Assembly: GCF_019933235.1 (NCBI RefSeq)
Contig: NZ_CP082945.1
Location: 1,488,001 to 1,552,000 of the forward strand
Reading direction: 5' to 3'
Length of the DNA: 64,000 bases
DNA from: Streptomyces angustmyceticus
Lineage (GTDB): Bacteria > Actinomycetota > Actinomycetes > Streptomycetales > Streptomycetaceae
The position numbers were made by a program, and so were the translations under genes. The notes under the pieces are model-generated. The model was given only the letters and a program-made list of their open reading frames with translations, had not been told where the DNA came from and did no database searches. Shown here in pieces: positions 9,073 through 16,885 of this stretch (its first letter is position 1; each line of letters begins with the position of its first letter).

Positions 9073-9516
9073 TCACTTCGCGACGTGGGCGGCGAGCTTG
9101 TCGAGGATGCTGTCGTAGATCCGGCCCAGCCCCTTGGGCGCGAAGGTCCGCTCGAAGAAGCCGCCGATGCCGCCGGCGCCCTGCCAGGTGGTGGTGACGA
9201 CGACCCTGGCGCGCTTCTCGCCGGCCGGGGTGACGACCCAGGTGGTCACCATCGAGGAGTTGCGGTCCTTCTCCACGAGCTGGCCCTCGGTCGGCTCGTC
9301 GATGTCCAGCAGGCAGTCGCGCACCCGCTTGCTCGTGGCCTGGAGCTTCCAGTGGACGAGGGTGCCCTTGCCGTCGCCGCCCTCCCGGACCTCGTACTCG
9401 CTGAAGTGCTCGGGCAGCAGCTGCGGGCGCGTGCCGGAGTAGTCGGCGAGCGCGTCGAACACGTCCTCCGGGTCCGCCGCGATCTCGCGCTGCGTGATGG
9501 CTTCGACCTGCCCCAT
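9073..9516 (-). CDS. SRPBCC (START-like) family protein, polyketide cyclase/dehydrase type
   Basis: 147 residues, typical for the single-domain helix-grip fold. It opens MGQVEAITQREIAADPEDVFDALADY (given only to show the fold's first strand and helix), has a central W-K-L-Q-A-T strand and ends with the long helix FERTFAPKGLGRIYDSILDKL. Such proteins bind lipids or small hydrophobics or act as cyclases; no catalytic residues can be assigned. ATG 9516 has GGAGGA at good spacing. Divergent from the radical SAM gene across a 159-bp region that carries a LexA-type box, so it might share SOS control, which is inference. Confidence 0.78.
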   Translation of the reverse strand: MGQVEAITQREIAADPEDVFDALADYSGTRPQLLPEHFSEYEVREGGDGKGTLVHWKLQATSKRVRDCLLDIDEPTEGQLVEKDRNSSMVTTWVVTPAGEKRARVVVTTTWQGAGGIGGFFERTFAPKGLGRIYDSILDKLAAHVAK

Positions 9517-9617
9517 GTGTGTGGTCCTCCAGTACTCGGCTGCCGGTGCTGCGATGCGCCGCCAAGCCAACCACCCCGGGGCGGCGCACCCAAATTCAGG
9601 GCCGCCGAGCCCGAAGG

Positions 9618-9635
9618 GAACATGTGTTCTATTAT
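9618..9635 (+). promoter_or_regulatory. LexA-type SOS box and -10 hexamer of the radical SAM gene
   Basis: GAAC-ATGT-GTTC at 9618-9629 fits the Gram-positive/mycobacterial SOS box core GAAC-N4-GTTC, including the purine-N-purine-pyrimidine centre. TATTAT at 9630-9635 follows at once and reads as the -10, so LexA bound here would cover the promoter. A transcript starting near 9642 leaves ~34 nt before ATG 9676. Confidence 0.65.
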
Positions 9636-9675
9636 GGCGCAGGGGGGGGCTCTGCTGGTTCCCGAAGGAGGCCCG

Positions 9676-10725
9676 ATGCGCTGGGACAACCTCGGCGACG
9701 GCCGGTCCGCGCTGTTCGGCGCGGACGTCGTCAGCCGCACGGTCGACACCCCCGAATTCCGCGGGATCACCTTTCACGAAGTGCGCGCCCGCTCGATCCT
9801 GAACCGGGTGCCGGGCGCGTCCCGGATGCCGTTCGAATGGACCGTGAACCCCTACCGCGGCTGCAGCCACGCCTGTGTGTACTGCTTCGCGCGCAAGACG
9901 CACGGCTATCTCGATCTGGACACCGGGCAGGACTTCGACTCGCAGATCGTGGTGAAGGTCAACGCTCCCGAGCTGCTGCGCCGGGAACTGGCCGGGCGGC
10001 GCTGGCGCGGCGACCACGTCGCCATGGGCACGAACGTCGACTGCTATCAGCGCGCCGAGGGCCGCTACCGCCTGATGCCCGGCATCATCACGGCGCTGCG
10101 CGACCACGCCAACCCCTTCTCGATCCTCACCAAGGGCACCCTCGTCCTGCGGGACCTGGCGCTGCTGCGGCAGGCCGCCGAGGTCACCGACGTCGGCATC
10201 TCCGTCTCCGTCGGCTTCCTGGACCGCGAACTGTGGCGCACGGTCGAGCCCGGCACCCCGGCGCCGGAGCGCCGGCTGGACGTGGTGCGCACGCTCACCG
10301 CGCACGGCATCCCCTGCGGTGTGCTGATGGCGCCGGTGATCCCCTTCCTCGGGGACGCGCCGGAGCAGCTGCGGGCCACGGTGCGCGCCATCGCCGAGGC
10401 CGGCGCCGGCTCCGTCACCCCGCTCGTGCTGCATCTGCGGCCCGGCGCCCGGGAGTGGTTCATGGCGTGGCTGGCCGACCACCACCCGCAGCTGGTGGGG
10501 CGCTACCGGACGATGTACCGCGACGGCGCCTACGCCCCCACCTGGTACCAGCGCCGGATCACCCGCCAGGTCCACGAGTTCGCCGCGGAGTACGGCATCG
10601 GGCCCTCCCGCCCCGGCGCGGCCCGCGGGATCGCGCCGGCGGACCCCGCCCCCGCCCCGCCCGGCGCCCCCGCGGACGACCGCCCCGGCTCTCCCCCGGG
10701 CCCCACCCAACTGACCCTGATATGA
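9676..10725 (+). CDS. Radical SAM protein, Rv2578c family
   Basis: 349 residues. The N-terminus (MRWDNLGDGRSALFG) and the 4Fe-4S motif C-x3-C-x2-C in RGCSHACVYCFAR identify the actinobacterial Rv2578c group, distantly related to spore-photoproduct-lyase-like radical SAM proteins. It should bind an iron-sulphur cluster and SAM; the reaction is not established. The last ~35 residues are Ala/Pro-rich and poorly conserved-looking. Start at ATG 9676 because AAGGAGG precedes it and because the predicted -10 at 9630 rules out the upstream ATG at 9622. Overlaps the GNAT gene by 4 bp (ATGA). The LexA box suggests a DNA-damage role. Confidence 0.88.
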   Translation: MRWDNLGDGRSALFGADVVSRTVDTPEFRGITFHEVRARSILNRVPGASRMPFEWTVNPYRGCSHACVYCFARKTHGYLDLDTGQDFDSQIVVKVNAPELLRRELAGRRWRGDHVAMGTNVDCYQRAEGRYRLMPGIITALRDHANPFSILTKGTLVLRDLALLRQAAEVTDVGISVSVGFLDRELWRTVEPGTPAPERRLDVVRTLTAHGIPCGVLMAPVIPFLGDAPEQLRATVRAIAEAGAGSVTPLVLHLRPGAREWFMAWLADHHPQLVGRYRTMYRDGAYAPTWYQRRITRQVHEFAAEYGIGPSRPGAARGIAPADPAPAPPGAPADDRPGSPPGPTQLTLI

Positions 10726-11141
10726 CCGGCGGGCCGGCCCCCGCCCGCCGCCCGGCCCGCCGGCCCCGGGAATTCGGACCGGCCGGGGACCCCGATCCCG
10801 CGCCGGAGCCCGCGGAGTTGCCCGCACCCCGGCCGACCGCGGGTGAGCTGCTCGCCCTCTACGTGACGCCCGATCTGATCGGCACCGGCGTGGGGCGCGC
10901 CCTGCTGACCGCCGGCACAGCCCGCGCCCGGGCGAACGGCTACCGCGCGCTGCATTTGTGGGTGGTGCGCGGCAACACCCACGCCCGGCGGTTCTACGAG
11001 CGGGCGGGATTCGTGCCGGACGGCGCACAGCAGGCGTACGAGGTGGGCGGCCGCAACGTCCCCGAGGTGCGCTACCGCCGCCCGCTGACGCCCGGACCGG
11101 ACGGGCCGCCGGCGGCCCCCTCGCCGCGCTCGGCGTCCTGA
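10722..11141 (+). CDS. GNAT-family acetyltransferase, N-terminally degenerate
   Basis: 139 residues. The acetyl-CoA-binding half is clear: ELLALYVTPDLIGTGVGRALL (strand 4, the R/Q-x-x-G-x-G/A pyrophosphate loop as IGTGVG) then RALHLWVVRGNTHARRFYERAGF. The first ~50 residues, where strands 1-3 and the acceptor site should be, are Pro/Ala/Arg-rich low complexity without GNAT features. So this is either a shortened, possibly inactive GNAT or one with an unusual front. ATG 10722 overlaps the stop of the radical SAM gene. Its 3' end overlaps the convergent HEAT gene by 70 bp. Confidence 0.6.
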   Translation: MTGGPAPARRPARRPREFGPAGDPDPAPEPAELPAPRPTAGELLALYVTPDLIGTGVGRALLTAGTARARANGYRALHLWVVRGNTHARRFYERAGFVPDGAQQAYEVGGRNVPEVRYRRPLTPGPDGPPAAPSPRSAS

Positions 11142-11803
11142 GCCGGGCCTCCGGGTCCGGCGTCGGCTCCCGTCGTCCCGGGGCCGGGCTGTGCCGGTGC
11201 GTCCTCGTGGACCCCGAGCCGGGCCAGTGACGCCGCCGCGGCGGCGGCCAGGCGGGGGTGGGCGACGGCCGTGGTGAGCGTGGGGACCGCGCGGCGGTCG
11301 CCCAGCGCGCCCAGGCCCTCGACGCAGGCGAGCGCCACCCGCCAGTAGGGGTTGTGCGGGGTCAGCAGCCGCTCCAGGGTCGCGATCAGCGCGGGCACGG
11401 ACTGCGGCGCGCGGAGTTCGGCCAGCAGCCGGACCGGGTGCAGGGCGTAGGCGGTGCGCAGCGGGTTGGTGGCGAGTGCGGCGGCGGCGCGGGCGGTGCG
11501 GGGGTCGCCGAGGCGGCCCAGGGCGTGCGCGGCGGTGGCGCAGCGCACCGGGTCGCGGTAGTTCAGCAGCAGCACGAGCGTCTCGAAGGCCCGCTTGTCG
11601 CCGGCGCAGCCGAGGACGAAGGCGGCGATCTCCCTGGCCCACAGCGGACGTTCGACGGCGACCAGCATCCGGGCGAGTTCCTCCCGCCCGGCCGGGGTGT
11701 TCTTGCGGGCCAGCCCCAGCAACCGTTCGTAGGCGACCAGATCCTGTGGGGAGCGGAGTTCGGTCCGCACCCGGTCCGTCAACTCGTGGAATTCCTCTTC
11801 CAT
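11072..11803 (-). CDS. HEAT-repeat protein
   Basis: 243 residues. From about residue 50 the protein is a chain of ~31-residue helical pairs with the HEAT pattern (AAHALGRLGDPRTARAAAAL, then ALHPVRLLAELRAPQSVPAL, then CVEGLGALGDRRAVPTL), similar to PBS-lyase/HEAT scaffold proteins. The last ~45 residues are Gly/Pro-rich and probably disordered. No catalytic motif; a scaffold or adaptor role is inferred from fold only. ATG 11803 has GGAGGGG eight bases upstream. A TAGGCT -10-like hexamer on the minus strand at 11859-11864 may be its promoter. Confidence 0.72.
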   Translation of the reverse strand: MEEEFHELTDRVRTELRSPQDLVAYERLLGLARKNTPAGREELARMLVAVERPLWAREIAAFVLGCAGDKRAFETLVLLLNYRDPVRCATAAHALGRLGDPRTARAAAALATNPLRTAYALHPVRLLAELRAPQSVPALIATLERLLTPHNPYWRVALACVEGLGALGDRRAVPTLTTAVAHPRLAAAAAASLARLGVHEDAPAQPGPGTTGADAGPGGPAQDAERGEGAAGGPSGPGVSGRR

Positions 11804-12193
11804 TTGCCGATCCCCTCCCGCCGGGCCGCCCCGGTTCCCGCGACGTGGCCTGCACCACAGCCTAATGACCCCCGCTACCCCTGGCGCTCTGGTTACTCAC
11901 CGGTTAACCTGCTGGAACGAGCAGCACCACTGCTCGGGCGGCCTGGTGACGCAGCCGCCACAGAGTGAAGTCGGTTCGGCACCGCACAGCACGACATCAG
12001 TACGGAGCACACGGCACGGCCCCGGGACAGGGCCCGCCGCGGCTCCCGCACCGCAGGCGTTCCTGCGGCGCTGCGGCTCCCGCGGTTCACCGCCGCATCT
12101 CCGCCGCCGCGTACGACAGGTACCGCGCCCTGCGGACACCCCCAGTCGTCACTTCTCCCCTGCTGCCAGGGGAACACCCTCAGGAGTCTCGCG
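11804..12193. promoter_or_regulatory. Divergent intergenic region upstream of 3-hydroxyacyl-CoA dehydrogenase
   Basis: 390 bp without a credible gene. On the minus side a TAGGCT hexamer lies at 11859-11864. On the plus side there are two small perfect hairpins, CCGCAGG-cgtt-CCTGCGG at 12051-12068 and CCCCTG-ctgc-CAGGGG at 12157-12172; the second ends ~10 bases before the AGGAG ribosome site and could affect translation of the dehydrogenase. I cannot define its promoter. Confidence 0.35.
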
Positions 12194-14014
12194 ATGGGCC
12201 CTCAGTCCACCCCAGATCTCTCAACTGAAGCCTCCCCCCTGTCCCTTTCCACCGTGGCCGTCGTCGGCCTGGGCACCATGGGTACCGGTATCGCCGAGGT
12301 GCTGACCCGGGCCGGCCGCGAGGTCATCGGCATCGACACCGACGAGGCCGCGGCCCGGCACGCCGTCACGGCCCTCGAAGCCACCACCGCCCGCGCGGTG
12401 CGACGCGAGCGGATCACCGAGCGGGAGCGGCAGGACATCCTGGCCCGCTTCCGCACCTTCACCGACCTGCAGGCCGCCGCGGACGCCGATCTCGTCATCG
12501 AGGTCGTGCCCGAGGACTACGAGCTCAAGCGGCAGGTCTTCGCGGGGCTCGACGCCGTGGTCCGCCCGGACACCATCCTCGCCACCGGCACCAACGCCCT
12601 GTCCGTGACCCGGCTGGCCGCCGATTCGCAGCGCCCCGAGCGGGTGCTCGGTGTGCACTTCTTCAACCCCGCGCCGGCCATGAAGCTGGTCGAGGTGGTC
12701 TCGTCCGTGCTCACCGCGCCGGCCGCGGTCGCGGCCGTCACGGAGCTGGCCCACGCCCTGGGCAAGGACCCGATCGCGGTGGGTGACCGCCCCGGCTTCG
12801 TCGCGGACGGCCTGCTGTTCGGCTACCTGAACCAGGCCGCGGCGATGTACGAGTCCAAGTACGCCACCCGCGAGGACATCGACGCCGCGATGCGGCTCGG
12901 CTGCGGCCTGCCGATGGGCCCGCTGGCGCTGCTGGACCTGATCGGCGTGGACACCGCGCGGACGGTCCTGGAGGCGATGTACGCCGAGTCCCAGGACCGG
13001 CTGCACGCCCCCGCGCCGATCCTGGGCCAGCTCGCCGAGGCGGGCCTGACCGGCCGCAAGGCGGGCCGCGGTTTCTACACGTACGACGCGCCGGGCAGCA
13101 CCACGGTCGTGCCGGACGCGGAGAGCCCGGCGGCCGCCGACGAGCTGGCCGGCGGGCGGAGCGTCACCGGCGTCGGCGTGGCCGGCTCCGGGACGATGGC
13201 CAGCGGCATCGCCGAGGTCTTCGCCAAGGCGGGCTACAAGGTCGTGCTGGCCGCCCGCAGCCTGGAGAAGGCCGAGAAGGCCAAGGCCCGGATCGCCAAG
13301 TCGCTGGGCCGCTCGGTGGACAAGGGCCGGATGAGCGCCGAGGCCCGGGACACCGCGCTGGCCGCGATCACCCCGGCCGGGTCGCTGGACGCGTTCGCGG
13401 ACGTGGACCTCGCGGTCGAGGCGGTGGCCGAGGACCTGGCGGTCAAGCAGGAGCTGTTCAAGACCCTGGACAAGGTCTGCAAGCCGGGCGCGGTCCTGGC
13501 CACCACCACCTCGTCGCTGCCGGTCGTGGCCTGCGCCCGCGCCACCTCGCGCCCCGAGGACGTCATCGGGATGCACTTCTTCAACCCGGCACCCGCCATG
13601 AAGCTGGTCGAGGTGGTCCGTACGGTCCTGACGGCCGACGACGTCCACGCCACCGTGCGGGCGGTCTGCGCCAAGGTCCGCAAGCACCCCGTGGACTGCG
13701 GCGACCGGGCCGGCTTCATCGTGAACGCGCTGCTGTTCCCGTACCTGAACAACGCGATCAAGATGGTCGAGGAGCACTACGCGTCCCTGGACGACATCGA
13801 CGCCGCCATGAAGCTCGGCGGCGGCTACCCGATGGGCCCCTTCGAACTCCTCGACGTCGTCGGCCTGGACGTCTCGCTGGCCATCGAGAAGGTGCTGCAC
13901 GCGGAGTTCCGCGACCCCGGGCTGGCCCCGGCGCCGCTGCTGGAGCACCTCGTCGCCGCGGGCTGCCTCGGCCGCAAGACCGGCCGCGGCTTCCGTGAGT
14001 ACGCCCGGCGCTGA
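12194..14014 (+). CDS. Duplicated (two-module) 3-hydroxyacyl-CoA dehydrogenase
   Basis: 606 residues formed by two complete 3HCDH modules in tandem. Each has an NAD-binding GxGxxG (VVGLGTMGTG at 25-32 and GVAGSGTMASG near 331), the hallmark HFFNPAPAMKLVEVV, and the C-terminal R-K-x-G-R-G-F end. It oxidises 3-hydroxyacyl-CoA, most likely (S)-3-hydroxybutyryl-CoA, to the 3-oxo ester or works in reverse. In the ethylmalonyl-CoA pathway this step feeds crotonyl-CoA formation, and the ccr operon starts 1.5 kb downstream, so pathway membership is inferred. ATG 12194 has AGGAG at good spacing. Confidence 0.9.
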   Translation: MGPQSTPDLSTEASPLSLSTVAVVGLGTMGTGIAEVLTRAGREVIGIDTDEAAARHAVTALEATTARAVRRERITERERQDILARFRTFTDLQAAADADLVIEVVPEDYELKRQVFAGLDAVVRPDTILATGTNALSVTRLAADSQRPERVLGVHFFNPAPAMKLVEVVSSVLTAPAAVAAVTELAHALGKDPIAVGDRPGFVADGLLFGYLNQAAAMYESKYATREDIDAAMRLGCGLPMGPLALLDLIGVDTARTVLEAMYAESQDRLHAPAPILGQLAEAGLTGRKAGRGFYTYDAPGSTTVVPDAESPAAADELAGGRSVTGVGVAGSGTMASGIAEVFAKAGYKVVLAARSLEKAEKAKARIAKSLGRSVDKGRMSAEARDTALAAITPAGSLDAFADVDLAVEAVAEDLAVKQELFKTLDKVCKPGAVLATTTSSLPVVACARATSRPEDVIGMHFFNPAPAMKLVEVVRTVLTADDVHATVRAVCAKVRKHPVDCGDRAGFIVNALLFPYLNNAIKMVEEHYASLDDIDAAMKLGGGYPMGPFELLDVVGLDVSLAIEKVLHAEFRDPGLAPAPLLEHLVAAGCLGRKTGRGFREYARR

Positions 14015-14150
14015 CGCGTGGCGGCACCCCGGCCCGGCCGGGGGAGGGTGGGGTGGACTGCTGGAACCCGACGGCGGTCCACCCCCGCTCACGGGGACGA
14101 GGGCCGCACCTCATGCCGCAGGTCGCGTAAATATGCAGTACCGTCCCCAC

Positions 14151-14954
14151 ATGTCCCAGCCCGCTCGCACGCCACCCTCCGACACCCCCGACGCCGTCAC
14201 TCCCGGCACCCGCCGGGCGGCCGCGCAACGGCTCAAAATGCGCCGCGAATTGTCGGCGGCGGCGATGGAACTGTTTGCGACCAAGGGCTACGAGGCGACG
14301 ACGGTCGACGAGATCGCGGCCGCCGCGGGCGTCGCCCGGCGGACCTTCTTCCGCCACTTCCGCTCCAAGGAAGAGGCGATCTTCCCCGACCACGACGACA
14401 CCCTCGTCCGTGCGGAGGCCGTCCTGGACGCCGCTCCGCCGCACGAGAACCCGCTGGACACGGTCTGCCGCGGGATCAAGGAGGTCATGCGGATGTACGC
14501 GGCCTCCCCGGCCGTGTCGGTGGCCCGCTACCGCCTGACCCGCGAGGTCCCCACCCTGCGGGAGGCCGAGATCGCCTCGGTGGCCCGCTACGAGCGGCTG
14601 TTCACGCGCTATCTCCTGGGCCACTTCGACGAGGGGGCGCACCGCGAGGGCGACGACGATCCGCTGCTCGCCGAGGTCGCGGCGTCCGCCGTGGTCACCG
14701 CGCACAACCATGTGCTGCGGCGCTGGCTGCGGGCCGACGCCCAGGGCGATGTCGAGGCGCAGCTCGACCACGCCTTCGAGATCGTCCGGGAGACCTTCGG
14801 CGCCGGCATCGGCGCGGGCCGCACCGGCAGCGGGGAGAACCCCCCGGCGGCCGTCTCGCGGGAGGGCGAGGTGCTGGTCGCGGTGGCCCGCACGGACGCC
14901 CCGCTGGACGAGGTCATGCGCACCATCCGCAAGGCCATCAAGGAACGCAAGTAA
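14151..14954 (+). CDS. TetR-family transcriptional regulator
   Basis: 267 residues. The N-terminal DNA-binding domain (about 25-80) is classic TetR: AAMELFATKGYEATTVDEIA, then AAGVARRTFFRHFRSKEEAI. The ligand domain is followed by a ~40-residue hydrophilic tail. Start set at ATG 14151 rather than 14133 or earlier because TACCGT (14139-14144) stands exactly 6 nt upstream, giving a leaderless transcript. Lies between the 3-hydroxyacyl-CoA dehydrogenase and ccr, pointing the same way, and closed by its own terminator at 14983-15016. It is the obvious candidate to bind the paired operators at 15146-15181, but that is untested. Confidence 0.9.
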   Translation: MSQPARTPPSDTPDAVTPGTRRAAAQRLKMRRELSAAAMELFATKGYEATTVDEIAAAAGVARRTFFRHFRSKEEAIFPDHDDTLVRAEAVLDAAPPHENPLDTVCRGIKEVMRMYAASPAVSVARYRLTREVPTLREAEIASVARYERLFTRYLLGHFDEGAHREGDDDPLLAEVAASAVVTAHNHVLRRWLRADAQGDVEAQLDHAFEIVRETFGAGIGAGRTGSGENPPAAVSREGEVLVAVARTDAPLDEVMRTIRKAIKERK

Positions 14955-14982
14955 CGGCCCCCGGGCCCGAACCGGAGACGAG

Positions 14983-15016
14983 CGCGGCCCGGCGCCCTTG
15001 GGCGGACCGGGCCGCG
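14983..15016 (+). terminator. Stem-loop terminator after the TetR gene
   Basis: CGCGGCCCGG (14983-14992) pairs with CCGGGCCGCG (15007-15016), and the loop itself can pair further (CGCCC with GGGCG). It lies 28 bp after the TetR stop. No T-run, as is normal at high GC. Confidence 0.55.
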
Positions 15017-15145
15017 ACACGGATGGCGTAACGCCACCCCCGCACACGCTGCGCACATGCGCCTTTTCTTTGCGTGACATCCAGGGCTCCCATCGGCCCT
15101 CTTTTGCTCATGCGTGCCGTCCGGATGACATCTGAGAGAAATTCT

Positions 15146-15181
15146 TGGCACTCAGTGTCTTGTCGCCTGGCACGCGGTGTC
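15146..15181. promoter_or_regulatory. Tandem palindromic operators at the ccr promoter
   Basis: Two copies of a 14-bp element: TGGCACTCAGTGTC at 15146-15159 and TGGCACGCGGTGTC at 15168-15181, 22 bp apart (two helical turns, same face). Each is itself a near-dyad GGCAC-N3-GTGTC. The first sits just upstream of the -35 and the second fills the spacer, so a bound protein would block RNA polymerase. Confidence 0.65.
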
Positions 15182-15509
15182 ATACGTTGAAGGTGTCCGG
15201 GCGGCCGGCGTGCTGAGAACCAACGCGCGCCGGCTGTCCCACCAGCCGTACGCGGCTGTCCGCCCGGATGCCTGCGTCACAGGCACGTCCCGGCTGTTGC
15301 CGGGAACCGCGCTCACCAAGCGCTGCCAGGCTTCGCGGCCGACGGCTCTGCGACCCCCGCAGAGGCGACGGAAGCGGCGCCGCCCCGGCCGAACCGACGG
15401 CACCACCTCTGCACCACCCCCGACGTTCCCCCAAACCGTTTCCCTCAACGGTTCCCCGAGCCCGCCGCACTTGCCGGGCCGGGGAGGCCCCAACCGCCGG
15501 AGGCACCCC

Positions 15510-16847
15510 GTGAACGAAATCCTGGACGCAATCCTCGCGCCTGACACCACCAGCGCCGACTTCGCCGGCCTGACCATCCCCGAGTCCTACCGCGCGGTGA
15601 CCGTGCACAAGGACGAGGCCGAGATGTTCGCCGGCCTCGAAAGCAAGGAGAAGGACCCCCGCAAGTCGCTGCACGTCGACGAGGTGCCGGTGCCCGAGCT
15701 GGGCCCGGGCGAGGCGCTGGTGGCCGTCATGGCCTCCTCCGTGAACTACAACTCCGTGTGGACCTCGATCTTCGAGCCGGTGTCGACGTTCGGGTTCCTG
15801 GAGCGCTACGGCAAGCTCTCCCCCCTCACCAAGCGGCACGACCTCCCGTACCACGTCATCGGTTCCGACCTGGCCGGCGTGGTCCTGCGCACCGGGCCCG
15901 GCGTCAACGCCTGGGGCCCCGGCGACGAGGTGGTCGCGCACTGCCTGTCCGTCGAGCTGGAGTCCTCCGACGGCCACAACGACACGATGCTCGACCCCGA
16001 GCAGCGGATCTGGGGCTTCGAGACCAACTTCGGCGGCCTGGCCGAGATCGCACTGGTCAAGTCCAACCAGCTGATGCCCAAGCCCAAGCACCTGAGCTGG
16101 GAGGAGGCGGCGTCGCCCGGTCTGGTCAACTCGACCGCCTACCGCCAGCTCGTCTCGCAGAACGGCGCGGGGATGAAGCAGGGCGACAACGTCCTGATCT
16201 GGGGCGCCAGCGGCGGACTCGGCTCGTACGCCACCCAGTTCGCGCTGGCCGGTGGCGCCAACCCGATCTGCGTGGTCTCCTCCGACCAGAAGGCGGAGAT
16301 CTGCCGCCAGATGGGCGCCGAGGCGATCATCGACCGCAACGCCGAGGGCTACAAGTTCTGGAAGGACGACCACAACCAGGACCCCAAGGAGTGGAAGCGC
16401 TTCGGCAAGCGCATCCGCGAACTGACCGGCGGCGAGGACGTGGACATCGTCTTCGAGCACCCCGGCCGGGAGACCTTCGGCGCGTCCGTCTACGTCACCC
16501 GCAAGGGCGGCACCATCGTCACCTGCGCCTCCACCTCGGGCTACAACCACCAGTACGACAACCGCTACCTGTGGATGTCGCTGAAGCGGATCGTCGGCTC
16601 GCACTTCGCCAACTACCGCGAGGCGTGGGAGGCCAACCGCCTGATCGCCAAGGGCAAGATCCACCCGACACTGTCGAAGACGTACAGCCTCGAGGAGACC
16701 GGACAGGCGGCGTACGACGTGCACCGCAACCTCCACCAGGGCAAGGTCGGCGTGCTGGCACTGGCCCCCGAGGAGGGCATGGGCGTGCGTGACGAGGAAA
16801 TGCGCGCCAAGCACCTCGACGCCATCAACCGCTTCCGGAACGTCTGA
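15510..16847 (+). CDS. ccr: Crotonyl-CoA carboxylase/reductase
   Basis: 445 residues, the usual Ccr length. It reductively carboxylates crotonyl-CoA with NADPH and CO2 to ethylmalonyl-CoA, the defining step of the ethylmalonyl-CoA pathway and a source of polyketide extender units. Recognised from the MDR fold plus Ccr-specific stretches: SSVNYNSVWTSIFEPVSTF, the IGSDLAGVVLRTG strand, WGASGGLGSYATQFA nucleotide loop and FEHPGRETFGAS. Start GTG 15510 with GGAGG six bases upstream; the open frame upstream to 15177 lies in the leader. First gene of a five-gene operon, under the paired operators at 15146-15181. Confidence 0.96.
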   Translation: MNEILDAILAPDTTSADFAGLTIPESYRAVTVHKDEAEMFAGLESKEKDPRKSLHVDEVPVPELGPGEALVAVMASSVNYNSVWTSIFEPVSTFGFLERYGKLSPLTKRHDLPYHVIGSDLAGVVLRTGPGVNAWGPGDEVVAHCLSVELESSDGHNDTMLDPEQRIWGFETNFGGLAEIALVKSNQLMPKPKHLSWEEAASPGLVNSTAYRQLVSQNGAGMKQGDNVLIWGASGGLGSYATQFALAGGANPICVVSSDQKAEICRQMGAEAIIDRNAEGYKFWKDDHNQDPKEWKRFGKRIRELTGGEDVDIVFEHPGRETFGASVYVTRKGGTIVTCASTSGYNHQYDNRYLWMSLKRIVGSHFANYREAWEANRLIAKGKIHPTLSKTYSLEETGQAAYDVHRNLHQGKVGVLALAPEEGMGVRDEEMRAKHLDAINRFRNV

Positions 16848-16885
16848 GCACCTCGGACTCCGGACCAGGAAGATTCGGGCCTGAT

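Larger units (their letters stand above)
14955..15509 (+). promoter_or_regulatory. ccr operon control region and long leader
   Basis: 555 bp. After the TetR terminator comes a promoter TTGTCG (15160-15165), 17 bp, TACGTT (15183-15188), giving a start near 15195 and a leader of ~315 nt before the ccr GTG. Hairpins in the leader: TGCCTG-cgtca-CAGGCA (15269-15285), CCCGGC-tgtt-GCCGGG (15289-15304) and AACCGTT-tccctc-AACGGTT (15434-15453). I looked for a cobalamin riboswitch because meaA uses B12 and did not find the B12 box. No convincing upstream ORF. Confidence 0.5.

Noticed and set aside
9622-9678. ATG 9622 as start of the radical SAM protein
   Set aside because: It lies inside the LexA-type box, upstream of the predicted -10; the AAGGAGG at 9665 supports ATG 9676.
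15145-15165. CIRCE/HrcA heat-shock element at TTGGCACTC
   Set aside because: The left half resembles CIRCE but the required GAGTGCYAA half at 9-nt spacing is missing; the element is instead repeated 22 bp downstream.
15195-15509. Cobalamin riboswitch before ccr-meaA
   Set aside because: No B12-box or matching core helices could be found; the hairpins present are short and independent.
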